Of a stretch of 64,000 bases of DNA, positions 23,125 to 31,581 are shown piece after piece (the first letter of the stretch is position 1; the number at the start of each line of letters is the position of its first letter). The position numbers and the translations under genes are program-made. Origin of the DNA: Amycolatopsis dendrobii (GTDB taxonomy: Bacteria > Actinomycetota > Actinomycetes > Mycobacteriales > Pseudonocardiaceae); the NCBI RefSeq assembly GCF_014145675.1, contig NZ_JACGZW010000023.1, forward strand, positions 29,996 to 93,995, written 5' to 3'. The notes under the pieces are model-generated. The model was not told where the DNA came from. It searched no databases and worked only from the letters and a program-made list of their open reading frames with translations.

Positions 23125-24183
23125 TTAGCGCGCGGCGGACAGCACCAGTTCGCGATAGTTGCGCAACGCCGCCCGCCAAGACTCTAGTTCCAGCTTCTCG
23201 TCCGCCGCGTGCATCTCGCGCGGATCCCCCGGACCCCAGATCACGATCGGGGCTCCGGAGACCGACCCGGCCAAGGCCGAGGCGTCGGTGAAGTAGGTGG
23301 CGGCTGGCGCGGTGGCGTGGCCGGCCAGCGCGTCCGGCAAGCCCGGCGTCCGCACGGCGGGCAGATCGAGATCCACCTCCGCACTGATCGCCGGATCGAG
23401 TGACGAAGCCCAGGCGATCGCGGGCGCTCCACCGTCGACAGTGCGCACATCCAGCGTCAGAACCGCTGACGCGGGAACGATATTCGTCGCGGTCCCGCCC
23501 TCGAACGTGCCGACGTTGACGGTTTCCTCGCCGAGATAGTCCTCAGTGGACAGCGGAAAGGAGCCGAGCAGGCCGAGGGCCCGTTCGGCGAGCAGCTGGA
23601 TCGCGTTGCGCCCGAGGTGCGGCGTGGACCCGTGGGCCGCCTTGCCCGTCGCGGCGAGGCGCAGCCACGTGGCGCCGCGATGCCCGAGCGAAACGCGGTT
23701 CTGCGTCGCCTCCGGCACTACGACGATCCGCGGCGTCAGCTCCAGCGAGCCCGCGGCCTCCGCCGCGCCGCGACAGCCGATCTCCTCGTCGCTGGTGATG
23801 AGGACCTGCGCGTCGGTGCCGGCTTCCGCGGCGTTGCGCAACGCCGCCAGCGCGGCGACCAGCCCGCCCTTCATGTCGACGCTGCCCCGGCCGTGCAGGC
23901 ACTCCTCGTCGGTGTCCGCGGAGAACGGGGCGCGTTCCCAGAGGTCGGGGGAGCCGACCGGAACGGTGTCGATGTGGCACACGAACAGCGCCCCGCTGCC
24001 CGAACCGGTGCCGAGCAGCACCCATGGCCGCCCGGTGGCGGAGCGTTGCAGCACGCGTACGCCCGCCGCGGCGGTGGCGTAGGAGACAGCCAGCTCCTGG
24101 GCGGATGCCTGCGCGGCGTTGTCGCCGGAGGTGGTGTCCTGGCGCACCAGATCGCGCAGCAGCTCAAGGGCTTCGTCGGTCAT
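23125..24183 (-). CDS. M20-family metallohydrolase (ArgE/DapE/LysK-like)
   Basis: A 352-aa protein starting at ATG 24183, overlapping the LacI-family gene's stop (ATGA). Zinc ligands of the M20 family are in place: His in VCHIDTVP, bridging Asp in GRGSVDMKGG, the catalytic Glu pair in TSDEEIG, Glu in VVPEATQ, and a C-terminal His in EMHAADEKLE. The family hydrolyses N-acyl amino acids and small peptides. The overall size and motif order are closest to ArgE/DapE/LysK-type deacylases. Co-transcribed with the LacI regulator and opposite to a carbohydrate-like operon, so the substrate may be an N-acylated or amide-linked metabolite from the same pathway. Confidence 0.85.
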   Translation of the reverse strand: MTDEALELLRDLVRQDTTSGDNAAQASAQELAVSYATAAAGVRVLQRSATGRPWVLLGTGSGSGALFVCHIDTVPVGSPDLWERAPFSADTDEECLHGRGSVDMKGGLVAALAALRNAAEAGTDAQVLITSDEEIGCRGAAEAAGSLELTPRIVVVPEATQNRVSLGHRGATWLRLAATGKAAHGSTPHLGRNAIQLLAERALGLLGSFPLSTEDYLGEETVNVGTFEGGTATNIVPASAVLTLDVRTVDGGAPAIAWASSLDPAISAEVDLDLPAVRTPGLPDALAGHATAPAATYFTDASALAGSVSGAPIVIWGPGDPREMHAADEKLELESWRAALRNYRELVLSAAR

Positions 24184-25169
24184 GCGGAGTGCTCCCGGGT
24201 CGATTCGCGGACGACGAGCTGCATGGAGAGCACGTGGTCCGCGGGGCTGTCCCCGGCCGCGAGACGGGTGATCTCGTCGACCGCTTTGCGGGCCATCTGC
24301 TCGGTCGGTTGCGCAACGGTGGTCAGGCGCGGCGAGGTCCATTCGCCGAGGGTGATCCCGTCGCAGCCGATCACCGACAGGTCTCCCGGCACCGAGACCC
24401 CCGCGCGGCGGGCCGCTTCGAGCAGGCCGACGGCGGCGATGTCGCTGGCGGTGAACACGGCGGTCGGCTCCGCGCCCGCCCGCGCCATGTGCGCGAAGAA
24501 GTTCATGCCGAACGCCGAACTGAACGCGCCGCGCACGATCATCGCTTCGTCCGCCTCGATCCCGTGCGCTTTCAGCGCCGCGCGGTACCCGGCCTCGCGC
24601 TGATCGGCCGTCCGCAGCCCGGCCGGGCCGCCGACGTGGGCGATGCGCCGGTGGCCCTGGGAGATCAGGTGGGTGGTCGCCTGGTAGGCGCCGCCGAAAC
24701 TGTTCGCGGTGATGTGCGCGATCCGCGGCCCGGCGGCCTCCACGTACTCGTCGAGGAAGACCACCGGGAAGTCGCCGGCCAGCCGGTTCGCGAAGGCTTC
24801 GTTGGTGCTGTTCATCCCCAGGTAGATCAGCCCGCCCACGTCCGGCACCCGCATCAGGCGCTCGACGCTGGCGCGCTCCCGCGAAGGCGACGATCCGGTG
24901 AGGGCGGTGAAGACGTCGATGCCGTCTGTGGCGGCGGCGTCGGCCACCGCGTCCGCCAGCGCGGAGAAGTACGGGTTGTCCAGCGACGGGACCACCAGGC
25001 CGAGGCTGAGCCCGGTCACTTGTTTCGGCACGGGCGGATGCCCTTCGGCGGACAGCGCGGCGTCGATGCGCCGGGCCGTCTCGGAGGCGACGTTGAGTTC
25101 GCCCCGGACGTACCTCGACACCGTCGACACGGCCACTCCGGCTTCTCGGGCCACCTTCGCCAGCGACAT
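24180..25169 (-). CDS. LacI-family transcriptional regulator
   Basis: A 329-aa repressor. The N-terminal helix-turn-helix and hinge are canonical (LAKVAREAGVAVSTVSRYVR, then RRIDAALSAEG), though the hinge lacks the usual RPN-type ending. Residues 55-325 form a periplasmic-binding-protein-like effector domain (LGLVVPSLDNPYFSALADA, later VFTASDIAAVGLLEAA and DLSVIGCDG). It is divergent from the amidotransferase-like/permease/phosphotriesterase/kinase operon. A CG-centred palindrome typical of LacI operators sits in the 111-bp shared region. The likely inducer is the transported substrate or a phosphorylated product. Confidence 0.9.
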   Translation of the reverse strand: MSLAKVAREAGVAVSTVSRYVRGELNVASETARRIDAALSAEGHPPVPKQVTGLSLGLVVPSLDNPYFSALADAVADAAATDGIDVFTALTGSSPSRERASVERLMRVPDVGGLIYLGMNSTNEAFANRLAGDFPVVFLDEYVEAAGPRIAHITANSFGGAYQATTHLISQGHRRIAHVGGPAGLRTADQREAGYRAALKAHGIEADEAMIVRGAFSSAFGMNFFAHMARAGAEPTAVFTASDIAAVGLLEAARRAGVSVPGDLSVIGCDGITLGEWTSPRLTTVAQPTEQMARKAVDEITRLAAGDSPADHVLSMQLVVRESTREHSA

Positions 25170-25191
25170 CCGGCTCCTCCCCGTTCGAGCG

Positions 25192-25221
25192 TTGACGGCG
25201 ACTGCAACCGCATCCTATATT
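25192..25221 (+). promoter_or_regulatory. Promoter of the amidotransferase-like/kinase operon
   Basis: TTGACG (25192-25197) and TATATT (25216-25221) with an 18-bp spacer on the plus strand. The start point would fall within or beside the LacI-type operator, as expected for repression. Confidence 0.55.
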
Positions 25222-25226
25222 GGCGA

Positions 25227-25248
25227 TGTTGCGCTATGTTGCGCAACA
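25227..25248. promoter_or_regulatory. LacI-family operator
   Basis: TGTTGCGCAACA (25237-25248) is a perfect 12-bp palindrome with the central CG expected of LacI-family sites. A second half-site TGTTGCGC lies 10 bp upstream (25227-25234). Confidence 0.7.
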
Positions 25249-25280
25249 CACGCTAAAGCTTTCGCCCGAAGGAGTCGTCG

Positions 25281-26033
25281 ATGGTCAAGGTCCTGCTAGC
25301 CGGGGAGTCGTGGGTCAGTGCGACGATCGACCACAAGGGATACGACCCGTTCGCGCACACGCAGGTGGAGATCGGGTGCGAGCGGCTGCTGGCGGCGCTG
25401 GCGGCGGAAGGGGTCGAGGTGACTCACCTGCGTTCGCACGACGTGGCCGAGAAGTTCCCGCAGACGCTGGAGGAACTCGCGGCCTACGACGTCGTGCTGC
25501 TCTCCGACGTCGGCTCCAACACGCTGCTGCTGCACCCGGACACGTTCACCCGCGGCCGCCCGGCGCCCAACCGGCTCAAGCTGCTGCGCGAGTGGGTCCG
25601 CGGCGGCGGCGGCCTGATGATGGCCGGCGGCTACCTGAGCTTCCAGGGCTTCGAGGGCAAGGCCAACTACCACCGCACGCCGATCGAGGAGATCCTCCCG
25701 GTCGACATCGACCCGTTCGACGACCGCGTCGAGACCCCGGAGGGCGTCCGTGCCCAGGTCGTGCAGTCCGGCCACCCGGTGGTCGCCGGTCTCGACCGGG
25801 AATGGCCGATCCTGCTGGGCTACCAGCACACCACGCTGAAGCCGGACGCCGAACTGCTCGCCACCGTCGAGGGCGACGTCATGCTGGCCGCGCGCCAGTT
25901 CGGCGAGGGCCGCACCCTCGCGTTCACCTCGGACGTCTCCCCGCACTGGGCTCCGGAGGAGTTCATGAGCTGGGAGGGCTACCGCAAGCTCTTCGCCCAG
26001 GCGCTGACCTGGCTCGCCGGCCGCGAAATCTGA
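25281..26033 (+). CDS. Glutamine amidotransferase-like (class I GATase fold) protein
   Basis: A 250-aa cytosolic protein from ATG 25281 (GAAGGAG upstream). It has the flavodoxin-like GATase plan: first strand VKVLLAGESWV, a VVLLSDVGSNTLLLHP segment, and GGGLMMAGGYLSFQGF at the place of the nucleophile elbow. The expected Cys in that elbow is absent, so classic glutaminase activity is unlikely; the same is true of several sugar-operon members of this family. GRTLAFTSDVSPHWAPEEF near the end is also typical. First in the LacI-controlled operon; function unknown, possibly lyase or binding protein. Confidence 0.7.
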   Translation: MVKVLLAGESWVSATIDHKGYDPFAHTQVEIGCERLLAALAAEGVEVTHLRSHDVAEKFPQTLEELAAYDVVLLSDVGSNTLLLHPDTFTRGRPAPNRLKLLREWVRGGGGLMMAGGYLSFQGFEGKANYHRTPIEEILPVDIDPFDDRVETPEGVRAQVVQSGHPVVAGLDREWPILLGYQHTTLKPDAELLATVEGDVMLAARQFGEGRTLAFTSDVSPHWAPEEFMSWEGYRKLFAQALTWLAGREI

Positions 26034-26064
26034 GCCGCGCGCACTCGGGATCAAGGAGGATTCG

Positions 26065-27060
26065 ATGAGTACGTCACCCACCCGCCGCGCGACCTCGGTC
26101 GTCGTGCTGACGATCGCGACCGTCTTCGCCGGAATGCTCGGACCGTTGCAGTCGCTGGTCAACGGGCATCTCGGCACCGAGCTCGGCGACGGGCACGCCG
26201 CCGCGCTGGTGTCCTTCGGCACCGGACTCGTGCTGATGCTGATCATCGTGCTGGCGCGCGCCCGCACGCGCACCGCGTTCTTCCGCCTGCCGGGTCAGCT
26301 GGTGCGCGGCGAGATCCCGCGGTGGAACTTCTTCGCGGGCCTGTGCGGCGCGGTGATCGTGCTCTCCGAAGGCGTGACGGTGGGCTTCCTCGGGGTGGCG
26401 ATCTTCCAGACCTCGCTGATCTCCGGCATGGTCATCTCCGGCGTGGTGTGCGACCGGCTCGGCATCGGCGTCCCGTTCAAGCAGGCGATGAGCGCGCCGC
26501 GGGTCGCCGGGGCGATCCTCGCGATCTGCGCCACGGTGCTGGTCGTGTCCCCGAACTGGTCGGCCCCGCACATGATCGCGCTGGCGATCATGCCGTTCGT
26601 GGGCGGCCTGCTCGCCGGCTGGCAGCCCGCGGGCAACTCCGAGATCGGCCTGCTGTCCGGCTCGATGTTCATCTCCATCACCTGGAACTTCCTCATCGGC
26701 TTCGTGGCGCTCGGCCTCGTGTACGCGGTGCGGATGGCGGCCGCCGGCGCGCACTTCGCGTTGCCGGGCACGTGGTGGATGTACTTCGGCGGGCCGCTCG
26801 GCCTGTTGTCGATCGCGCTGATGGCCTTGCTGGTGCGCGGTTTGGGGCTCCTGCTGCTGGGGCTGGCTTCCACGGCCGGCCAGCTCATCGGGTCGCTGCT
26901 GCTCGAAGTCGTCGCTCCCGCGGCGGGTTCCAGCCTGCACCTGGTCACCGTCCTCGGCGCGCTCGTGGCGCTGGCGGCCGCGGCGATCGCGATGATCCCG
27001 TCCCGGCACACGGCCGAACCGGCGGTTCTCGCCCAGCCAGCCGAGGTGCGTCGTGGCTGA
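26065..27060 (+). CDS. DMT-superfamily permease (DUF606/YdcZ type)
   Basis: A 331-aa membrane protein from ATG 26065, with AAGGAGGA upstream. About ten hydrophobic helices are arranged as an internal duplication of five: each half has a glycine-rich helix pair, VIVLSEGVTVGFLGVAIFQT in the first and the LGLLLLGLASTAGQLIGSLL region in the second, as in the DUF606 branch of drug/metabolite transporters. Central gene of the LacI-controlled operon and overlapping the next gene, it is the likely importer or exporter of the pathway's substrate. Confidence 0.8.
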   Translation: MSTSPTRRATSVVVLTIATVFAGMLGPLQSLVNGHLGTELGDGHAAALVSFGTGLVLMLIIVLARARTRTAFFRLPGQLVRGEIPRWNFFAGLCGAVIVLSEGVTVGFLGVAIFQTSLISGMVISGVVCDRLGIGVPFKQAMSAPRVAGAILAICATVLVVSPNWSAPHMIALAIMPFVGGLLAGWQPAGNSEIGLLSGSMFISITWNFLIGFVALGLVYAVRMAAAGAHFALPGTWWMYFGGPLGLLSIALMALLVRGLGLLLLGLASTAGQLIGSLLLEVVAPAAGSSLHLVTVLGALVALAAAAIAMIPSRHTAEPAVLAQPAEVRRG

Positions 27061-28087
27061 GGTGCGCGGGGTCCTCGGTCCGGTCGACGCGGCGGGCCTC
27101 GGGCTGGTGCTGCCGCACGAACACCTCTTCAACGACCTGTCCTCCGCGGTCGCCGAACCCTCCTACGCCTCCACCCGCCGGCTCGTCGAAGCGGAAGTGG
27201 GGCCCGGCTGGCAGTTCCTGCTTCGCCAGGATCCCTATTGCTGCGCCGACAACGTGGCGGCGAAGGACCACGCGAGCGTCGTGCGCGAGGTGGCCGCGTT
27301 CGCCGCGGCAGGCGGCGGCACGGTGGTCGACGCGACCGGCAGCGCGGCGATCGGCCGGGACCCGCGAGCGCTGGCGGCAGTGGCCGAGGCGACCGGAGTC
27401 ACCGTCATCATGGGCACCGGTGCGTACCTGGAGAAGTTCGAGGGCGAGCGCATCACCGCGGTCGCCGTCGAAGCGCAAACCTCGCGCATTCTCGCGGAAC
27501 TGGACCAGGGCGTCGGCGAAACGGGCATCCGGGCCGGCGTCATCGGCGAGGTCGGCGTCTCGCCGTTTTTCACCGAAGGGGAACGGGCTTCGCTGCGCGC
27601 CGCGGCACTCGCGCAGGCGGACCGGCCGAACGTCGGGCTCAACATCCACATGCCGGGCTGGCAACGCCGCGGGCATGAGGTGCTCGACCTGGTGCTGGAC
27701 GAATGCGGTGCGCTTCCGGGCAAAGTCGCGCTGGCGCACAGCGATCCGTCCGGCGGCGATCCCGGCTACCAGCGCGAGCTTCTCGAACGCGGCGTGCTGC
27801 TGGAGTTCGACATGATCGGCCTCGACATCTCGTTCCCCGGCGAAGGCGTGGCGCCGACGGTGTCCCAGACCGCGCACGCCGTGGCGCGATGGGTGCACGA
27901 GGGCTTCGGGGAGCAGATCATGTTGTCGCACGACCTGTTCCTGAAGCAGATGTGGACCGGCAACGGCGGGAACGGGCTGGTGTTCGTGCCGACGATTTTC
28001 GCCGATCTGCTCGAAGCAGAAGGCGTCCCGGCCGACGCCGTGGCCCGGCTGATGCGGGACGTCCCGGCGCACTGGCTGACCGCATGA
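27053..28087 (+). CDS. Phosphotriesterase-family metal-dependent hydrolase
   Basis: A 344-aa amidohydrolase-superfamily protein starting at GTG 27053, 8 bp inside the permease gene. The first metal pair His-x-His is in LPHEHLF. The bridging residue, a carboxylated Lys in true phosphotriesterases, is in RAGVIGEVGVSP as Glu, as in the bacterial PHP homologues. Later ligands are His in LNIHMPGW, His in ALAHSDPSGGD and Asp in LSHDLF. These proteins are mostly lactonases or esterases and not organophosphate degraders. Placed between a permease and a sugar-type kinase, it probably opens a lactone or ester of the transported compound. Confidence 0.82.
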   Translation: MAEVRGVLGPVDAAGLGLVLPHEHLFNDLSSAVAEPSYASTRRLVEAEVGPGWQFLLRQDPYCCADNVAAKDHASVVREVAAFAAAGGGTVVDATGSAAIGRDPRALAAVAEATGVTVIMGTGAYLEKFEGERITAVAVEAQTSRILAELDQGVGETGIRAGVIGEVGVSPFFTEGERASLRAAALAQADRPNVGLNIHMPGWQRRGHEVLDLVLDECGALPGKVALAHSDPSGGDPGYQRELLERGVLLEFDMIGLDISFPGEGVAPTVSQTAHAVARWVHEGFGEQIMLSHDLFLKQMWTGNGGNGLVFVPTIFADLLEAEGVPADAVARLMRDVPAHWLTA

Positions 28088-29040
28088 GCCAGGCCGTAGC
28101 TGTCGTCGCCTCGCTCAATGTCGACCACATCGTCCAAGCGCCGCGGATTCCCGAGCCGGGGGAGACCCTCATGGGGTTCTCGACGAGCCGGGAACTGGGC
28201 GGAAAAGGCGGCAACCAAGCGGTCGCCGCCGCCCGGCTCGGCGCGGACGTGGCCGTGATCGGCTGCGTCGGCCAGGACGAGGACGGCGACGAGTACCTGA
28301 ACGCTCTCGCCGCCGAGGGCGCGGACGTCACCCACGTGCGGCGATCGGCACTGCCCACCGGCCGAGCCGCGATCACCGTCGACGCGGAGGGCGTCAACTC
28401 GATCGTCGTCGTTGCCGGGGCGAACGCCGACATCCCCGCCGCGGCAGCCGAAACGGCGATCGGCGCATTGCCGAGCCTTCGGGTAGTAGCAGGCCAATTG
28501 GAAGCAGCGGCAGACGCGACGGAGCGCGCTTTCGCGGCCGCTCGCGAACGCGGGGTGCTGACCGTGCTCAACACCGCGCCCGCCGCCGACGCGGCCGGAA
28601 AGCTGCTGCCGTTCAGCGACGTGGTGGTGTCGAACGAAATCGAGTTCCGGCAGCTCACCGGCCAGGATCCCTTCGACGGCAACGGTTTGCGCCGCGGCAG
28701 CGCCGACCTGTTCGCGGCGGGCTGCCGGTGGGTGATCGTGACGCTGGGAGCCGAGGGATGCGCGGTCCTCGACGCGTCGTCGTCCGCGCATGTCCCGGCA
28801 GTCGCCGTCCGGGCGGTGGACACCACTGCTGCCGGAGATTCGTTCGTCGGAGCGCTCGCTGCCCGGCTCGCGGAGCTTCCCGGCGATCCGATCACCGCCG
28901 ATGTCGTTGCGGCGTGCGGGTTCGCGGCGAAAGTGGCCGCGGTCGTCGTGACGCGGCACGGGGCGCATCCCTCCTTGCCGACCTTGGCTGAGGTGTGCGC
29001 GCAACAGGAAGGTCAGCCCATGGCGTCGAGGCCGACGTAG
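28084..29040 (+). CDS. PfkB-family carbohydrate kinase (ribokinase-like)
   Basis: A 318-aa kinase starting at ATG 28084, overlapping the upstream stop. The substrate-binding glycine motif LGGKGGNQAVAAARLG near residue 40 and the C-terminal DTTAAGDSFVGAL, whose Asp is the catalytic base, are both intact. The di-Gly/Asn pattern GGKGGNQ is the ribokinase subtype signature. It would phosphorylate a sugar or nucleoside-like compound made available by the upstream hydrolase. Last gene of the LacI-controlled operon; its 3' end overlaps a convergent small membrane-protein gene by 28 bp. Confidence 0.87.
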   Translation: MSQAVAVVASLNVDHIVQAPRIPEPGETLMGFSTSRELGGKGGNQAVAAARLGADVAVIGCVGQDEDGDEYLNALAAEGADVTHVRRSALPTGRAAITVDAEGVNSIVVVAGANADIPAAAAETAIGALPSLRVVAGQLEAAADATERAFAAARERGVLTVLNTAPAADAAGKLLPFSDVVVSNEIEFRQLTGQDPFDGNGLRRGSADLFAAGCRWVIVTLGAEGCAVLDASSSAHVPAVAVRAVDTTAAGDSFVGALAARLAELPGDPITADVVAACGFAAKVAAVVVTRHGAHPSLPTLAEVCAQQEGQPMASRPT

Positions 29041-29336
29041 AGCACGTAACCGGCACCGGCCATGAACACGACGTATGCGCCGAGGGCGGCGACCATGGCC
29101 TGGTCGAAGCGGATGAAGAAGCGCGCCGAGCCGTAGGCCGCGGCAGCGACGACGACGCCGAACAATGCCATCAGCGCGGTGAAGTACCACCCCAGCGCCC
29201 ATGCCGTGCCGGCGGCTGCGGCGGCCAGCTTCGCATTACGGCTGCTCATGCGGCGGCGAGTCATCGAGAGAACCGCGGCAGCCGCGATCACTCCGCCGAC
29301 CACCGCTGGTGCCACCAGGTACACCGAGTAAGGCAT
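29013..29336 (-). CDS. Small membrane protein, three helices
   Basis: A 107-aa protein from ATG 29336. Three membrane helices are predicted: residues about 6-24, about 39-67 (long, possibly two), and about 78-102. They are separated by basic loops, and RRRMSSRNAK is cytosolic by the positive-inside rule. No recognised motif. Composition and codon use match neighbouring genes. It overlaps the ribokinase gene tail-to-tail by 28 bp. Function unknown. Confidence 0.55.
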   Translation of the reverse strand: MPYSVYLVAPAVVGGVIAAAAVLSMTRRRMSSRNAKLAAAAAGTAWALGWYFTALMALFGVVVAAAAYGSARFFIRFDQAMVAALGAYVVFMAGAGYVLYVGLDAMG

Positions 29337-29469
29337 CGCGTCTCCGTCATGTCCGATCTCGTCATACGCACTGACGTGCCTCCAGGAACCCGGTTGCGCT
29401 GAGGACTTCCGGGTTGCCCGTTCGTACCCGCTTCCGCGGGCGCTGCCTTCGGCAGGACCAGAACGGAAA

Positions 29470-29493
29470 GGCCGCCCCGCGCACGGGACGGCC
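29470..29493 (-). terminator. Hairpin after the S53 peptidase gene
   Basis: On the minus strand GGCCGTCCC, loop GTGCGC and GGGGCGGCC form a 9-bp stem with one mismatch, 27 bases past the peptidase stop, followed by CTTTCCGTTC. Confidence 0.6.
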
Positions 29494-29520
29494 GTTCCTG
29501 GGAACTCGGTCGGTTCGAAC

Positions 29521-31443
29521 TCAGCTCACGGTCAGCGCCGTGTCGTCGAGGCAGAAAGACGTCTGCAGGCTCGAGTCTTCGGTGCCGGTGAAGGTGAGCG
29601 TCACCGTCTGGCCGGCGTACGCCGACATGTCAACCGTGCGCAGCTGGTATCCGTTCGCCTGGTTCAGGTTCGAGTACGTGGCGAGCGTGGTCGAACCAGC
29701 CTTGACGGTCAGCTTGTCGTACGCCGTCGAGGTGGTCGTCTCGGCGGTGTCGACGTGCAGGTAGTAGCTGAGCGTGGCGTGGCAGCCCGAGGGGATGGTC
29801 ACCGACTGCGAGACCGTGTCGGTGTGCGCGCTGCCGTAGCCGTCGAGGTAGGCGAGGTAGGTGCCGCTGTGCGGGGGTTCGCCGTTGGACGACGTGCTGA
29901 CGACCCCGCTGGACGCGGTCCACGGGCTGGTGCCGTTCTCGAAACCGGGGTTGCCCAGCTTCTGGCCGGAGCAGGCGCCGCCGCCGGTCGGGGCGATCGT
30001 CCAGCTGAACGTGGTGGAACCGGTGGCGCCGGAGGAGTCCTTGGCGGTCGCGGTCACCGAGTACGTGCCCGCGGTGGTCGGCGTGCCGGAGATCAGGCCG
30101 CCGGAGCTGATCGACAATCCGGCGGGCAGGCCGGTGGCCGTCCAGGTGTATCCGCCGCTGCCGCCGGACGCCGACAGCTGCAGGTTCGCCGCGGTGCCGA
30201 CGACGCCGTTCTGGCTGCCCGGGTTGTTCGCCGTGACGCCGCCGCTAGGAGCGCCCGCGGTGAACGCCGCGGTGCCGTTGGGGGTGCCGAGACCGGTCGG
30301 GCCGTCCCAGCCCGGGCCGGCGTTGCACTGCACCGAGGACGAGCAGCTGCCGTTGCTGCCGGAGGTCACGTCGTTGAGGTTGCCGGTGTGCGAGTACGGG
30401 TAGGCGGCGGGAGTGTCGGACGCGCCGGGCGTGCCGGCGAGGGCGTAGACCGACGCGATGATCGGGGCGGACGCGCTGGTGCCGCCGTACACGGCCCAGC
30501 CGCTGCCGCCGTAGGTCTGGTACACCGCGACGCCGGTCTGCGGGTCGGCCACGGCCGAGACGTCGGCGACCGCGCGCTTGCCGCAGGCGGTCGTCACGTT
30601 CTGGAACGCGGGCTTGGCCACGTAGCCCGAGCAGCCGCTGCCCGCGCCGCTCCACGCGGTTTCGCCCCAGCCGCGCGCGCTGCTGTTGCGGGACAGCGAG
30701 GTGCCGCCGACCGCGGTCACGTACTGCGAAGAGGCCGGGTAGCTGATGCCGTAGCCGCTGTCGCCGGTGCTCGCGGTGATCGCGACCCCGGGGTGGTGGA
30801 AGTAGCTCGAGTCGGAGGAGGGTTCGGAACCGTCCTCGCCGCCGCCGTAGCTGTTGGAGACGTACTTCGCGCCCATCGACACAGCAGTGTTCACCGCGGT
30901 GCCGAGATCGGCCATGCTCGGCTGATTCGCTTCGACGAGCAGAATGTGGCAATTCGGGCAGATCGCCGAAACCATGTCGACGTCGAGCGAGATTTCGCCC
31001 GCCCAGCCGGAATCGGCGGACGGAAGCGGACTGGTTTGCCCGTTTTCGTTCACTTTTTTGAAACAGCCGTTCGCGGTGGTGCAGGGCGGGAGCCCGTAGG
31101 TGGAGCGGTAGCTCGCGAGGTCCGATTCAGCGTTGGGGTCGTCGTTGGAGTCGACGATCGCCACCGTCGCCGAGGCGCTGCCCGCGGCGGTGAGGTTGTA
31201 GGCGGAGCGCAGGTCCGCGGGGCCGAACCCGCTGGGCAGCACGCCGGGGGAGAGCAGCGCGCGCATGGTGTCGGTCTGGCGCTCGGCGAAACACGTGACC
31301 ATGCCGGGCTTGGCCTTCTCGGCGCAGACGCGGGCGGTCGGATGCGCCGCGGCGGGCGCGGCCACGGCGGGCAGGGCCGGGGCGGTCAGGGCCAAGGCCG
31401 CGAAACCGGCCATGGCAAGGATTCTTCGGGCTGAACGGGACAC
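29521..31443 (-). CDS. Secreted S53 (sedolisin/kumamolisin) serine-carboxyl peptidase
   Basis: A 640-aa protein. GTG 31443 is chosen for its GGGAGGG ribosome site and because a signal peptide follows directly (about 1-30, ending in AVAAPAAA). The catalytic residues of S53 are visible: Glu150 and Asp154 in AGEISLDVD and Ser323 in GGTSASAP, with a PNCHILLVEA strand between. The long propeptide of classical kumamolisins is absent; only about 50 residues precede the catalytic domain. After it comes a bacterial Ig/putative cadherin-like domain (about 430-520, TWTATGLPAGLSISSGG) and a C-terminal jelly-roll (about 530-640, NPGFENGTSPW) that may bind carbohydrate. Probably degrades extracellular protein; the divergent regulator is its likely controller. 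Confidence 0.88.
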   Translation of the reverse strand: MSRSARRILAMAGFAALALTAPALPAVAAPAAAHPTARVCAEKAKPGMVTCFAERQTDTMRALLSPGVLPSGFGPADLRSAYNLTAAGSASATVAIVDSNDDPNAESDLASYRSTYGLPPCTTANGCFKKVNENGQTSPLPSADSGWAGEISLDVDMVSAICPNCHILLVEANQPSMADLGTAVNTAVSMGAKYVSNSYGGGEDGSEPSSDSSYFHHPGVAITASTGDSGYGISYPASSQYVTAVGGTSLSRNSSARGWGETAWSGAGSGCSGYVAKPAFQNVTTACGKRAVADVSAVADPQTGVAVYQTYGGSGWAVYGGTSASAPIIASVYALAGTPGASDTPAAYPYSHTGNLNDVTSGSNGSCSSSVQCNAGPGWDGPTGLGTPNGTAAFTAGAPSGGVTANNPGSQNGVVGTAANLQLSASGGSGGYTWTATGLPAGLSISSGGLISGTPTTAGTYSVTATAKDSSGATGSTTFSWTIAPTGGGACSGQKLGNPGFENGTSPWTASSGVVSTSSNGEPPHSGTYLAYLDGYGSAHTDTVSQSVTIPSGCHATLSYYLHVDTAETTTSTAYDKLTVKAGSTTLATYSNLNQANGYQLRTVDMSAYAGQTVTLTFTGTEDSSLQTSFCLDDTALTVS

Positions 31444-31581
31444 GATCCCTCCCAGGGAATTTCCTGCGAACGGCGTCGGGCCATTCGGTGCCCAGTTGTC
31501 TACAGTTCGTTCAGCCCTGGCGGTGACGCGCTGGTGCCAGTGGCGCAATGGTGTCGGCCAGCCCGGTGGAGGTGCCTCCGA

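Noticed and set aside
22737..23291. Plus-strand 184-codon frame after the consensus-like promoter
   Set aside because: Arg/Ser/Pro-rich without pattern, no ribosome site, and it overlaps the M20 gene antisense.
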